56,119 nt of DNA from Streptomyces sp. sk2.1 (GTDB lineage: Bacteria; Actinomycetota; Actinomycetes; Streptomycetales; Streptomycetaceae): positions 309,841 to 365,959 of the forward strand of contig NZ_RDBO01000020.1 in NCBI RefSeq assembly GCF_008120935.1. Direction: 5' to 3'. The position numbers were made by a program, and so were the translations under genes. Below, piece by piece: positions 34,104-43,200 of the stretch (position 1 is its first letter; every line of letters begins with the position of its first letter). The notes under the pieces were generated by a model that was not told the DNA's origin, did not search any database, and saw only the letters and a list, made by a program, of their open reading frames with translations.

Positions 34104-34622
34104 ATGAACCCTTCTGACGAGATCCTGGACATCGTCGACGAGAACGACGTGGTCGTGGGGCAGGCCCCGCGTGGTGAGGCCACCGCGCGGGGCCTTCGCC
34201 ATCGCTGCGTCTTCATCGAGGTGCGGGACGCCGACGGCCGTCTCTTCGTCCACCGCAGGACCTCGACCAAGCTGGTCTTCCCGTCCCGCTACGACATGTT
34301 CGTCGGCGGGGTGGTCGGCGCCGGGGAGTCCTACGAGGAGGCGGCGCTGCGGGAGGCCGAGGAGGAGCTGGGGGTGTCCGAGCTGCCCCGGCCCGAGCCG
34401 CTCTTCAAGTTCCTCTACGAGGGCGAGCACTCCTGGTGGTCCGCCGTCTACCGGGTGCGGTGCGAACTGCCGGTGGACCCGCAGGTGGAGGAGGTCGCCT
34501 GGCACTCCTTCCTCACCGAGGCGGAGCTCGCGGAGCGGATCGACGACTGGGAGTGGGTGCCGGACGGGCTGGAGGCGTACCACCGGCTGCGGGCGCTGCG
34601 GGCGGCCGGGCAGGCCCCGTGA
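34104..34622 (+). CDS. Nudix hydrolase (IDI-like group)
   Basis: A 172-residue Nudix protein. The Nudix box is GGVVGAGESYEEAALREAEEELG-like at about 68-90 (GAGESYEEAALREAEEELGV, with the REAEEELG core). The N-terminus DEILDIVDENDVVVGQAPRGE and HRCVFIEVRDADGRLFVHRR resemble the group that includes isopentenyl-diphosphate isomerase and YfcD. It would hydrolyse a nucleoside-diphosphate-linked substrate, identity unknown. The ATG at 34104 is used; 34095 (MGIMNP...) is possible. It stands 34 bases after the SDR gene and may be co-transcribed. Confidence 0.9.
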   Translation: MNPSDEILDIVDENDVVVGQAPRGEATARGLRHRCVFIEVRDADGRLFVHRRTSTKLVFPSRYDMFVGGVVGAGESYEEAALREAEEELGVSELPRPEPLFKFLYEGEHSWWSAVYRVRCELPVDPQVEEVAWHSFLTEAELAERIDDWEWVPDGLEAYHRLRALRAAGQAP

Positions 34623-34668
34623 GCCCGGCCGGCACCCTTTCTCGTAAATCGGCGGATAAGGTCCGGAC

Positions 34669-35064
34669 GTGAACGAATTCGTGCGGGGTCTGCGGCTGTG
34701 GTTCGCGCCGCAGCGCATCCGCGAGGAGGGCGACACACCGGACTACCGGTTCTCGCTCGCCAACGAGCGCACCTTCCTCGCCTGGATCCGGACGGCTCTG
34801 GCGCTGATCGGCGGCGGCTTCGCGGTCGACCAGTTCCTGCCGGAGCTGGCGTGGGGCGTCCGGGCCGGTCTGGCGCTCGCACTGCTGGCGTCCGGGGTGC
34901 TGTGCGCGCTGCGCGCGGTCAACCACTGGGTGCGGTGCGAGCGGGCGATGCGGCGCGGGGAGGACCTTCCGGTCTCCCGGTTCCCGACGCTGCTCGGCCT
35001 CGCCGTCGCGGTCGTCGCCGTGGCGATGGTGGTGGTGGTCCTCTTCGGCTGGGAGGGCCGGTGA
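34669..35064 (+). CDS. DUF202 (YidH-like) membrane protein
   Basis: A 131-residue protein with the DUF202 core DYRFSLANERTFLAWIRTALALIGGGFAVDQF followed by two more membrane helices (GLALALLASGVLCALRAV and LLGLAVAVVAVAMVVVVLFGW). The function of YidH/DUF202 membrane proteins is not established. GTG at 34669. Its stop overlaps the start of a second, shorter DUF202 gene (GTGA at 35061), so the two are surely co-translated and may form a heteromeric membrane complex. Confidence 0.88.
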   Translation: MNEFVRGLRLWFAPQRIREEGDTPDYRFSLANERTFLAWIRTALALIGGGFAVDQFLPELAWGVRAGLALALLASGVLCALRAVNHWVRCERAMRRGEDLPVSRFPTLLGLAVAVVAVAMVVVVLFGWEGR

Positions 35065-35372
35065 CCACCGCGGAACGCGACCCCGGGCTGCAGCCCGAGC
35101 GGACGCGGCTGGCGTGGCGGCGCACCACGCTGTCGTGCACGGTGGTGGCGCTGCTGGCGGTCAGGCAGGCGCTGCACGGCGGGGTGAGCGCGGCCGGGGT
35201 CGTCGCGGTGTCGCTGAGCGCGCTGGCCTGGCTGGGGTTCCTGCGGGTGGCGCATCTGCGGGTGCTCGGGATGGGGACCGCGCGGCCCCGGCCCCTGTCG
35301 GCGCGCGACGCGCTGGCCGCGGCGGCGTGCACGGTCGCGCTCGCGGTGTTCGCCGTCGTCCTGTTGTTCTGA
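35061..35372 (+). CDS. DUF202 membrane protein, second of a pair
   Basis: A 103-residue membrane protein (GTG at 35061) with GLQPERTRLAWRRTTLSCTVVALLAVRQ, the DUF202 motif in its shorter YidG-like form, and two further helices ending VALAVFAVVLLF. It overlaps the preceding DUF202 gene by four bases. The pairing of a longer and a shorter DUF202 protein recurs in bacteria, as in E. coli yidH-yidG. Function unknown. The stop codon is followed immediately by a very long hairpin. Confidence 0.88.
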   Translation: MTTAERDPGLQPERTRLAWRRTTLSCTVVALLAVRQALHGGVSAAGVVAVSLSALAWLGFLRVAHLRVLGMGTARPRPLSARDALAAAACTVALAVFAVVLLF

Positions 35373-35373
35373 G

Positions 35374-35432
35374 ACCGCGCGGCCCGGCCCGGTGTCCGGG
35401 CCGACCCCGGACACCGGGCCGGGCCGCGCGGT
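35374..35432. terminator. Exceptionally long bidirectional terminator hairpin
   Basis: A perfect 27-base-pair stem: arms 35374-35400 and 35406-35432, loop CCGAC. It begins two bases after the DUF202 stop and faces the quinone reductase stop at 35460, so it should stop transcription from both sides. A run of GGTCGGTCGGTCC lies just beyond it. Confidence 0.9.
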
Positions 35433-35459
35433 CGGTCCGTTGGTCGGTCGGTCCGCCGG

Positions 35460-36431
35460 TCAGCCGGCCGGGGCGTCCGAGACCTCCAGGACCTCCGGGA
35501 CCTCCCAGGGCACGGTGACGACGATCTTTCCCCGGGTGCGCCCCTGCTCGTTCAGCCGGTGCGCCTCCGCCGCCTCCGCCAGCGGGAACACCCGGTCCAC
35601 GTGGACCGTGACGACGCCCTGCTCGGCCAGTTCGGCCAGGTGGGCGAGGTCCCCGGCGTCCGGTCGCACATAGGCGTAGCGGCCGCCGTACGAGAAGACC
35701 TCGGCGTCCACGACGGACGCCAGCCTCCCGCCGGGCCTCAGCACCTCGGCGGAGATCCGGAGCGCCTCGCCGCCGACCGTGTCGAACGCGGCGTCGACGC
35801 CGTCCGGGGCCAGTTCCCGCAGCCGGTCGGCGAGGCCGTTCCCGTAGGCCACCGGCTCCCCGCCGAGCCGCCGGACGTGGTCGTGGTTGTGTTCGCTCGC
35901 GGTGCCGATGACGCGGGCACCGACGTGCCGGGCGAGCTGGACGGCGAACGAGCCGACGCCGCCCGCCGCCGCGTGGACGAGGACCGTGTCGCCGCCCTGG
36001 ACCTTCAGGGCGCGGTGCAGCACCTGGTAGGCGGTGAGACCGGCCAGCGGCAGGCCCGCCGCCTCCTCGAAGCTCAGGTTCCGGGGCTTGCGGGCGAGGG
36101 CCCGCACGGGGGCGGCGACGTACTCGGCGAGCGTGCCGCGGCAGAGGAAGTCCTCCCGCGCGTAACCGATGACCTCGTCGCCGACCGCGAACTCCTCGAC
36201 GCCGATGCCGGGCTGGACCACGACGCCGGACACGTCCCAGCCGGGGATCACCGGGAACACGGCGTCCAGGACGGGGTCGAGGTGTCCCTCGCGGGCCTTC
36301 CAGTCGACCGGGTTGACCGCCGCGGCCCGCACCTTCACCAGGACCGTGTCCGGGCCGACCTTGGGGTCGGGCCGCTCCCCGTACTCCAGGACCTCGGCCC
36401 CGCCGTACCTGCTGTAGCTGATCGCCTTCAT
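35460..36431 (-). CDS. Zinc-free NADP-dependent quinone oxidoreductase/alcohol dehydrogenase-like (MDR family)
   Basis: A 323-residue medium-chain reductase of the quinone oxidoreductase group. MKAISYSRYGGAEVLEYGE is the usual start. LVKVRAAAVNPVDWKAREG lies in the substrate domain, and VLVHAAAGGVGSFAVQLARHVGARVIGTAS is the NADPH-binding motif. No zinc-ligand cysteines are present. It probably reduces quinones or enones with NADPH. It is 66 bases downstream of the glucarate dehydratase gene in the same direction, so they may share a transcript, though no pathway link is obvious. Confidence 0.9.
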   Translation of the reverse strand: MKAISYSRYGGAEVLEYGERPDPKVGPDTVLVKVRAAAVNPVDWKAREGHLDPVLDAVFPVIPGWDVSGVVVQPGIGVEEFAVGDEVIGYAREDFLCRGTLAEYVAAPVRALARKPRNLSFEEAAGLPLAGLTAYQVLHRALKVQGGDTVLVHAAAGGVGSFAVQLARHVGARVIGTASEHNHDHVRRLGGEPVAYGNGLADRLRELAPDGVDAAFDTVGGEALRISAEVLRPGGRLASVVDAEVFSYGGRYAYVRPDAGDLAHLAELAEQGVVTVHVDRVFPLAEAAEAHRLNEQGRTRGKIVVTVPWEVPEVLEVSDAPAG

Positions 36432-36497
36432 GTACCGACCGTCGGTGCGGGCCGGGGTGCCCGCAACTCGGACCGGTCCGGGCCGGGGCCCGGCCCG

Positions 36498-37787
36498 TCA
36501 CCAGCGCGGGATCGCGGGGGTCCGCCAGTCGGGCTCGGCCTTGCGCATCGCGGCCGCGTCGTCGCGCTCGCGCATGGTGCCGTCGTCGTCGAGCCAGCGC
36601 CGGTGCAGTGCGGCCAGGCGGTCGCGGTCGAGTTCCACGCCGAGGCCGGGGGCGTCGGACACGGTCAGCCGGCCGTCCTCGAAGACGTGGCGGGTGGTGA
36701 TGACGTCCTCGGTCTGCCAGGGGTAGTGGCTGTCGCAGGCGTAGTCGAGGTTGGGGACGGTGGCGGCGACATGGGTCATCGCGGCCAGGCTGATGCCGAG
36801 GTGGGTGTTGGAGTGCATGGAGAGCCCGACGCCGAAGGTGCGGCAGATCCCGGCGAGTTCGCGGGTGCGGTGCAGCCCGCCCCAGTAGTGGTGGTCGGAG
36901 AGGACCACCTGCACGGCGCCGCGGGCGAAGGCGTCCGGGAGCTCGGCGAGGGTGGTCACGCACATGTTGGTGGCCAGCGGCACGTCGGTGGCCGCGGCGA
37001 CCTCGGCCATCGCGTCGGTGCCGGTCGCCGGGTCCTCCAGGTACTCGAGCACGCCCTTCAGCTGCTCGGCGACGTACCGCGAGGTCTCCACGGACCAGGC
37101 GCCGTTGGGGTCCAGGCGCAGCGGCCGGCCGGGGAACTCCTCGGCCAGGGCGCGGATCGCGGCGATCTCCCGGTCGGGTTCGAGGACGCCGCCCTTGAGC
37201 TTGAAGGAGGAGAAGCCGTGCTCGCGGGCGAAGCGCCGGGCCTGGGCGACGACGCCGGCCGGGTCGAGGGCGGCGCCCCAGTCGTCCCGCTCGCCGCCCT
37301 CGGGGTGGGCGGCCCAACGGTAGAAGAGGTAGGCGCTGTACTCGACGCGGTCGCGGACCTTCCCGCCGAGCAGGGCGTGCACGGGGAGGCCGAGGGTCTT
37401 GCCCAGCGCGTCCAGGCAGGCGACCTCGAAGCCGGAGACGACGGAGAGCCGGAGCTTGTCGGCGGTCTGGACACCGCGCAGTCCGCCCGCCTCGACCCGG
37501 TCGTCGGTCGCGCGTGAATCACCGCACACCTCGTCGGCCAGGGCGAACAGACCGTTCACATCGCTGACCGGGCGTCCGACGAGTGCGGTGGCGAGCGGCT
37601 GTGCGAGTTCGAGGTACCTGCCGTCCCCGTACGTCTCCCCGACGCCCGTGACACCACCGCGGGTGACGACCTCCACGACCAGGCGAGGGGTGTAGGGCTG
37701 GTGGACCCCCTGGGTGTTGAGCAGGGGCGGGTCGGCGATCAGGATCGGGGTCAGCCGGACTTCGTCGATCAGCAGCTCTGTATTCAT
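36498..37787 (-). CDS. gudD: Glucarate dehydratase family enzyme (enolase superfamily)
   Basis: A 429-residue enolase-superfamily dehydratase. FKLKGGVLEPDREI carries the two-lysine KxK motif. LDPNGAWSVET gives the first metal ligand with the Asn typical of the glucarate dehydratase group, followed by EDPATG, VVLSDHHYWGG and the catalytic histidine in SMHSNTHLGIS. This pattern is characteristic of D-glucarate dehydratase, which converts glucarate to 5-keto-4-deoxyglucarate; close relatives (GudX-like) can differ in activity. The ATG at 37787 overlaps a TTCA-TACG-TGAA inverted repeat. It is the second acid-sugar dehydratase in the window. Confidence 0.9.
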   Translation of the reverse strand: MNTELLIDEVRLTPILIADPPLLNTQGVHQPYTPRLVVEVVTRGGVTGVGETYGDGRYLELAQPLATALVGRPVSDVNGLFALADEVCGDSRATDDRVEAGGLRGVQTADKLRLSVVSGFEVACLDALGKTLGLPVHALLGGKVRDRVEYSAYLFYRWAAHPEGGERDDWGAALDPAGVVAQARRFAREHGFSSFKLKGGVLEPDREIAAIRALAEEFPGRPLRLDPNGAWSVETSRYVAEQLKGVLEYLEDPATGTDAMAEVAAATDVPLATNMCVTTLAELPDAFARGAVQVVLSDHHYWGGLHRTRELAGICRTFGVGLSMHSNTHLGISLAAMTHVAATVPNLDYACDSHYPWQTEDVITTRHVFEDGRLTVSDAPGLGVELDRDRLAALHRRWLDDDGTMRERDDAAAMRKAEPDWRTPAIPRW

Positions 37788-37882
37788 ACGTGAACTCTAT
37801 TCAGGGATGCGACTGAGCACCAGACTCCGGCCCGATCCGGACCGGGGCCGACGCACCGGGCGGAGGGAGCCCTCTGGACGAC

Positions 37883-37900
37883 ATACCGACTGGTCGGCAT
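37883..37900 (+). promoter_or_regulatory. TetR-type operator ATACCGACTGGTCGGCAT upstream of the kinase/acyl-CoA dehydrogenase operon
   Basis: An 18-base near-palindrome, 39-56 bases before the phosphotransferase start. Its inverse reads ATGCCGACCAGTCGGTAT. The half ACCAGTCGGTAT occurs again, identically, at 50037-50048 in front of the SDR/acyl-CoA ligase/TetR operon. This repeat is the basis for proposing one TetR regulon. Confidence 0.65.
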
Positions 37901-37938
37901 CATGGGCGGCGACCGTCTTTCATCCGGAGGTGCGCACG

Positions 37939-38961
37939 ATGAGCCCAGTCCACCCGCCAGGTCTCGACCTCGACCGGCTGCGCGGACACCTCGACCGCGA
38001 GCGGCCGGGGCTGGTGAGCGGACCGCTCGATGCCCGGATCATCGAGGGCGGCCGGTCGAACCTGACGTACGTCGTCACGGACGGCACCGGCCGCTGGGTC
38101 GTCCGCAGGCCCCCGCTGGGCCATGTGCTGGCCACCGCGCACGACATGAAGCGGGAGCACCGGGTGATCAGCGCCCTCGACCCGACGGCCGTGCCGGTGC
38201 CGGAGCCGGTGCTGCTCTGCGAGGACGACACGGTGATCGGGTCGCCCTTCTACGTCATGGAGTACGTCGAGGGCACCCCGTACCGCAGCGCCGAGCAGCT
38301 CGCCCCGCTGGGTGCCGAACGCACCCGGGCGGCCGTGCTCGGCCTCGTCGACACCCTGGTCGAGCTGCACGCGGTGGACCCGCGGGCCGTCGGGCTCGAC
38401 GACTTCGGGCGGCCCGAGGGCTTCCTCGACCGGCAGTTGCGCCGCTGGGGCAAGCAGCTGGACGCATCCCGCAACCGCGAACTGCCCGGCATCGACGAGC
38501 TGCACGCCGCGCTCGGGCGCGAACTGCCCGACTCGCCCGCGCCCACCGTGGTGCACGGCGACTACCGCCTGGACAACGTCCTGATCGGTGCCGACGACCG
38601 GATCAGGGCCGTCCTCGACTGGGAGATGTCGACGCTCGGCGACCCGCTGACCGACCTCGGCCTGCTGGTGATGTACAGCTCCGACCTCGGCCTGGCGCAC
38701 TCCCCCGTCTCCACCACCAGCGGCGCCGCGGGCCACCCCTCGCCCGCCGAGCTGATCGAGCGCTACGCCGCCCGTTCCGGCCGGGACACCTCGGCCATCT
38801 CCTGGTACACGGCGTTCGCCTGGTTCAAGCTCGCCGTGATCCTGGAGGGCATCCACTACCGCTACACCCTGGGCCGGACCGTCGGCGCCGGTTTCGACCG
38901 CATCGGCGATCTCGTCCCCGTCTTCATCGAGCACGGCCTCGGCACCCTCCAGGAAGGCTGA
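37939..38961 (+). CDS. APH-family phosphotransferase, ACAD10/11- or LvaA-like (acyl-CoA-linked kinase)
   Basis: A 340-residue protein with the aminoglycoside-phosphotransferase/choline-kinase fold. GGRSNLTYVV is the nucleotide loop, WVVRRPPLGHVLATAHDM the lysine region, VVHGDYRLDNVLI (HGDxxxxN) the catalytic loop, and VLDWEMSTLGDPLTDLGLL the metal-binding segment. This subgroup is related to the kinase domain of mammalian ACAD10/11 and to LvaA of Pseudomonas, which phosphorylate 4-hydroxyacyl-CoA. The immediate neighbour (six bases away) is an acyl-CoA dehydrogenase, reproducing the domain pairing of ACAD10/11 in two genes. The ATG at 37939 has a GGAGGTG ribosome site. True antibiotic kinase activity is unlikely. 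Confidence 0.88.
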   Translation: MSPVHPPGLDLDRLRGHLDRERPGLVSGPLDARIIEGGRSNLTYVVTDGTGRWVVRRPPLGHVLATAHDMKREHRVISALDPTAVPVPEPVLLCEDDTVIGSPFYVMEYVEGTPYRSAEQLAPLGAERTRAAVLGLVDTLVELHAVDPRAVGLDDFGRPEGFLDRQLRRWGKQLDASRNRELPGIDELHAALGRELPDSPAPTVVHGDYRLDNVLIGADDRIRAVLDWEMSTLGDPLTDLGLLVMYSSDLGLAHSPVSTTSGAAGHPSPAELIERYAARSGRDTSAISWYTAFAWFKLAVILEGIHYRYTLGRTVGAGFDRIGDLVPVFIEHGLGTLQEG

Positions 38962-38967
38962 CCACCC

Positions 38968-40185
<1,218 letters not shown>

Positions 40186-40218
40186 GCGGCGCCCGGAAGC
40201 GGGTGCGGGCGGGGCGGT

Positions 40219-40254
40219 GGGCGCGGGGCGACCGGCGCTCCCCGCCCCGCGCCC
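40219..40254. terminator. Terminator between acyl-CoA dehydrogenase and HEAT-repeat genes
   Basis: Perfect 12-base arms (40219-40230 and 40243-40254) around a 12-base loop, followed on the plus strand by TTCTCC. It is located between convergent stops at 40185 and 40262. Confidence 0.75.
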
Positions 40255-40261
40255 TTCTCCC

Positions 40262-43200
40262 TCAACGGCCGGTCGGGGCCCCGTCCTTCGCGTTCCCGAT
40301 CCGGTCGAGCAACGAGGTGTACCGGGAGCGCCGGTCGGGGCGGGCGCGGGCGGCGGCCTTGCGGAGGGCGGGGACCGCCGCCGGGCCCAGTTCGACGAGC
40401 CCCTCGGCCGCCGCCCCGCGCACGACGGCGTGCGGATGGGCGAGCAGCCCCGTCACGGCGGGGGCCGCGGGCTCCCAGCCGGCGCGGCAGAGCGTACGGA
40501 TAGCCATCCGCACCACGTCCGGGCGCGGGTCGTCCAGCAGCGACGCGGTGAGCCGCAGATGGGCCGGCCGGTCCAGCACCACCCGTGACGTCCGGTGCGC
40601 GCGCAGCCGGACCTCGGGCCGGGGATGGGTGATCAACTCGTCCAGCAGCTCGTGGAGTCGGCGGTCCGGTTCGGCGTCCGGGCCGGGGTGCTCGCCGGCC
40701 AGTTCGGTGAGGGCCCGGCAGATCTGCTCCGGGGTTCCGGCGCGGGCCAGGTCCAGCAGTTCCCGGCGGGACGGCGGGCGGGCGGGGTCGGCGGGTGCGG
40801 CAGTACCGCGTTCGCGCAGCGCCGCGAGCGCGGCCGCGTCCCGCCGCGCGGCGTCCGGACCGCGCAGCGGGCCCTCCACGAGCCGGAGCCGGTCCGCCAG
40901 TTCGTCGCGGCCCTCCGCGCGCAGGCGGCGGCAGGTCTCCGTCAGCGCGGGGGTGCGCAGCAGCGGCCGGCCGACGAGCAGGTCGAGGAAGCCCCAGGCC
41001 CCGGCGGCGAGCCGCTCGCCCAGTGCCTCGGCCAACGCGTCGGCGGGATGGGCGTGCAGCGCTCCGGCGATCTCCGCCCCGAGCCCTGCCGGGGCGTGTT
41101 CCCACCACTCCAGCAGCAGCGGTACCAGCGGTTCCCGCTCCGCCGGGCCGAGCCGGGCCGCCGCGCGGGCCACCAGCCCGGGCCGTACGCCGTCGCCGCG
41201 CAGTTCCGCCTCGTCGATCCCGGCCAGCGCGCGGGCCGGGTCGGCGCCGGGGGGCAGCTCCACGCGTCCGCGGAGATGGGCGCGGAGCACCGCCAGCCGG
41301 GCCTCGGGCTCGGGCCATCGCGCGAGTGCCCGTGCGGCGGTGTCCCTGTGGTCCGCCGCGTCCGAATCCAGCATGGTCAGCAGCCGTTCGTACTGGGCCG
41401 CCGAGCGGGGCTGGTCGAGGTCGTCGGCGCGGACGTGCCTCGGGGGCGGCGTCGCGCGGTCGGCCCCGGGGGCGGCGCACGGCGGTGCGTCGAGCGGCTG
41501 GAGAAAGGCCATCCAGTCGAGCAGTGCCTCCCGCACCGCCGGGTCGTCGGCGCCCCGGTACGCCTCGATCAGCGCGTTCAGCCGGTCCTGCGAGGGGACC
41601 GTGCCGTCGTCCCGGCCGCGGAGCTCCGCCGGACCGTCCGGGGTGCGCACCGCCGCCTCCAGGGTCGCCCGCCAGGCCCGGGTCCCGGCGGGGAGGGGGG
41701 CCGTGCCGGGTTCCGGAACGGTGAACGCCTCGCGCAGCACGGCGGTTTCGGCCCGCCACGGGTCGGCGCCGAGCCGGGCGCCCGCGAGCGCCCGGTCGAG
41801 GTCGGCGCGGACCGGCACCGCGCCGAGGCGGCGCAGCAGCGTCAGCGTGGACCGGTGCGGTGCGGCGGGGGCGGGGCGCAGGGCCCGCACCGAGGCGATG
41901 GCGGACGGCCTCCGGGCGGCCGTCGTCATCGGCGCGGCCTCCTCCAGTACGGCGATCAGGTCGTGGCGGTCCTCGTCCCGGGCGTCGGCGAGCGCGTCGA
42001 GCAGCACCCCGGCGGACCGGGCGAGGACGGCGAGTTCCCCGGCGGACCAGGTACGGGCGGCGGACTCCCCGGTGGGCCGGACACGGGCGACAGGCTCCCC
42101 GGCGGGCCGGGTAGGAGCGGCGGGCTCCCCGGCGGACCAGGTACGGGCGACAGGCTCCCCGGTGGGCCGGGACGTGGCGCAGATCCTCAGCGCGAACCGG
42201 ATCACCTTCCTCCGGTGCGCGGGCCGGGAGCCGGCCAGGCGGAGCCAGTGGTCCAGCATCGGCCGCAGTTCGTCCGCCCGGCCGGGGCGCAACGGCCCGT
42301 CCCGGTCGGCGATCCGCAGGGCGAGCGAGGGGTTCCAGCCCCCGGCCACCAGTGCCGCCACGTCCCGGTCCGCTTCCAGGTCCGCCGCGTCGGCCGCCGG
42401 TGGCCGTCCGGCGTCCGGTGCGGCGATCCCGTGCCGGGCCAGGGCGGGTGCGAGGGCGTCCACGTCCCCGGAGGCCGCCGCGACCCGGCCCGACGCCACC
42501 AGGGCGAGCAGTTCGGCGGCCACCGGGGACCGCTGCTCCTCCAGCGCGAGGATCGCGCGCACGGTGAGGGCGCCGTCGAGGCCCGCCAGCAGCAGTTCGC
42601 GGGAACGGGCGTCGCGGCCGTGCTCGGCGGCGGCCAGCAGCGTGGCCGCGCGGGCGTCGCCCAGGATCGTGCGCAGGGCCGCGAGGAGTGCGGTGCGCAG
42701 TCCGGGGTTGTCGTCGTGTCCGAGCCGGAACAGCAGCTTCGGGAGCGCCGCGGGGGTGCCCGCGCGGACCAGTGCCTCGGCCGCGGTCTTCCTGATGTTC
42801 ATGTTGGGGTGGTCGAGGCACGCGGCGATCGCGGTGCTCGCCCAGTGGGCGCGGGCGTGCCCCAGGGCGTGCAGGGCCTGGCGCACGGTCTGGATGTCCC
42901 GGGCGGTGGTCAGCGCGGTCAGCGAGGCCGACAGCGCCTGCGCGTCCTCGCCTGTGGCGTCGCGGGCGAGGAGGGCGATGACGTGCTTGCGCACGTGCCG
43001 GTCCCGGTGGCGCAGCATCCGGTGCACCCGGGCCCGGGTGCCCGCCCAGGGGGCCCTGAGCAGTGCTTCGAGGAGGATCGCCCGTTCGGCGTCGGACAGT
43101 CCGGGCCGGTCCAGCAGGTCCAGTGCCGTGGTGGCGACGAGGGCGTGACCGGCCTCCCGCACGTCCGCGGCGCCGAGCAGGCAGACCGGTCTGATCGCGC

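Noticed and set aside
37939..38961. Aminoglycoside phosphotransferase (resistance gene)
   Set aside because: The kinase belongs by sequence and neighbour to the acyl-CoA-linked subgroup (ACAD10/11-like), being six bases from an acyl-CoA dehydrogenase gene.
42001..42180. CRISPR-like array (regular 30-base repeats)
   Set aside because: Units are contiguous with no spacers, stay in phase with a coding frame and have no cas genes nearby. It is a coding minisatellite.
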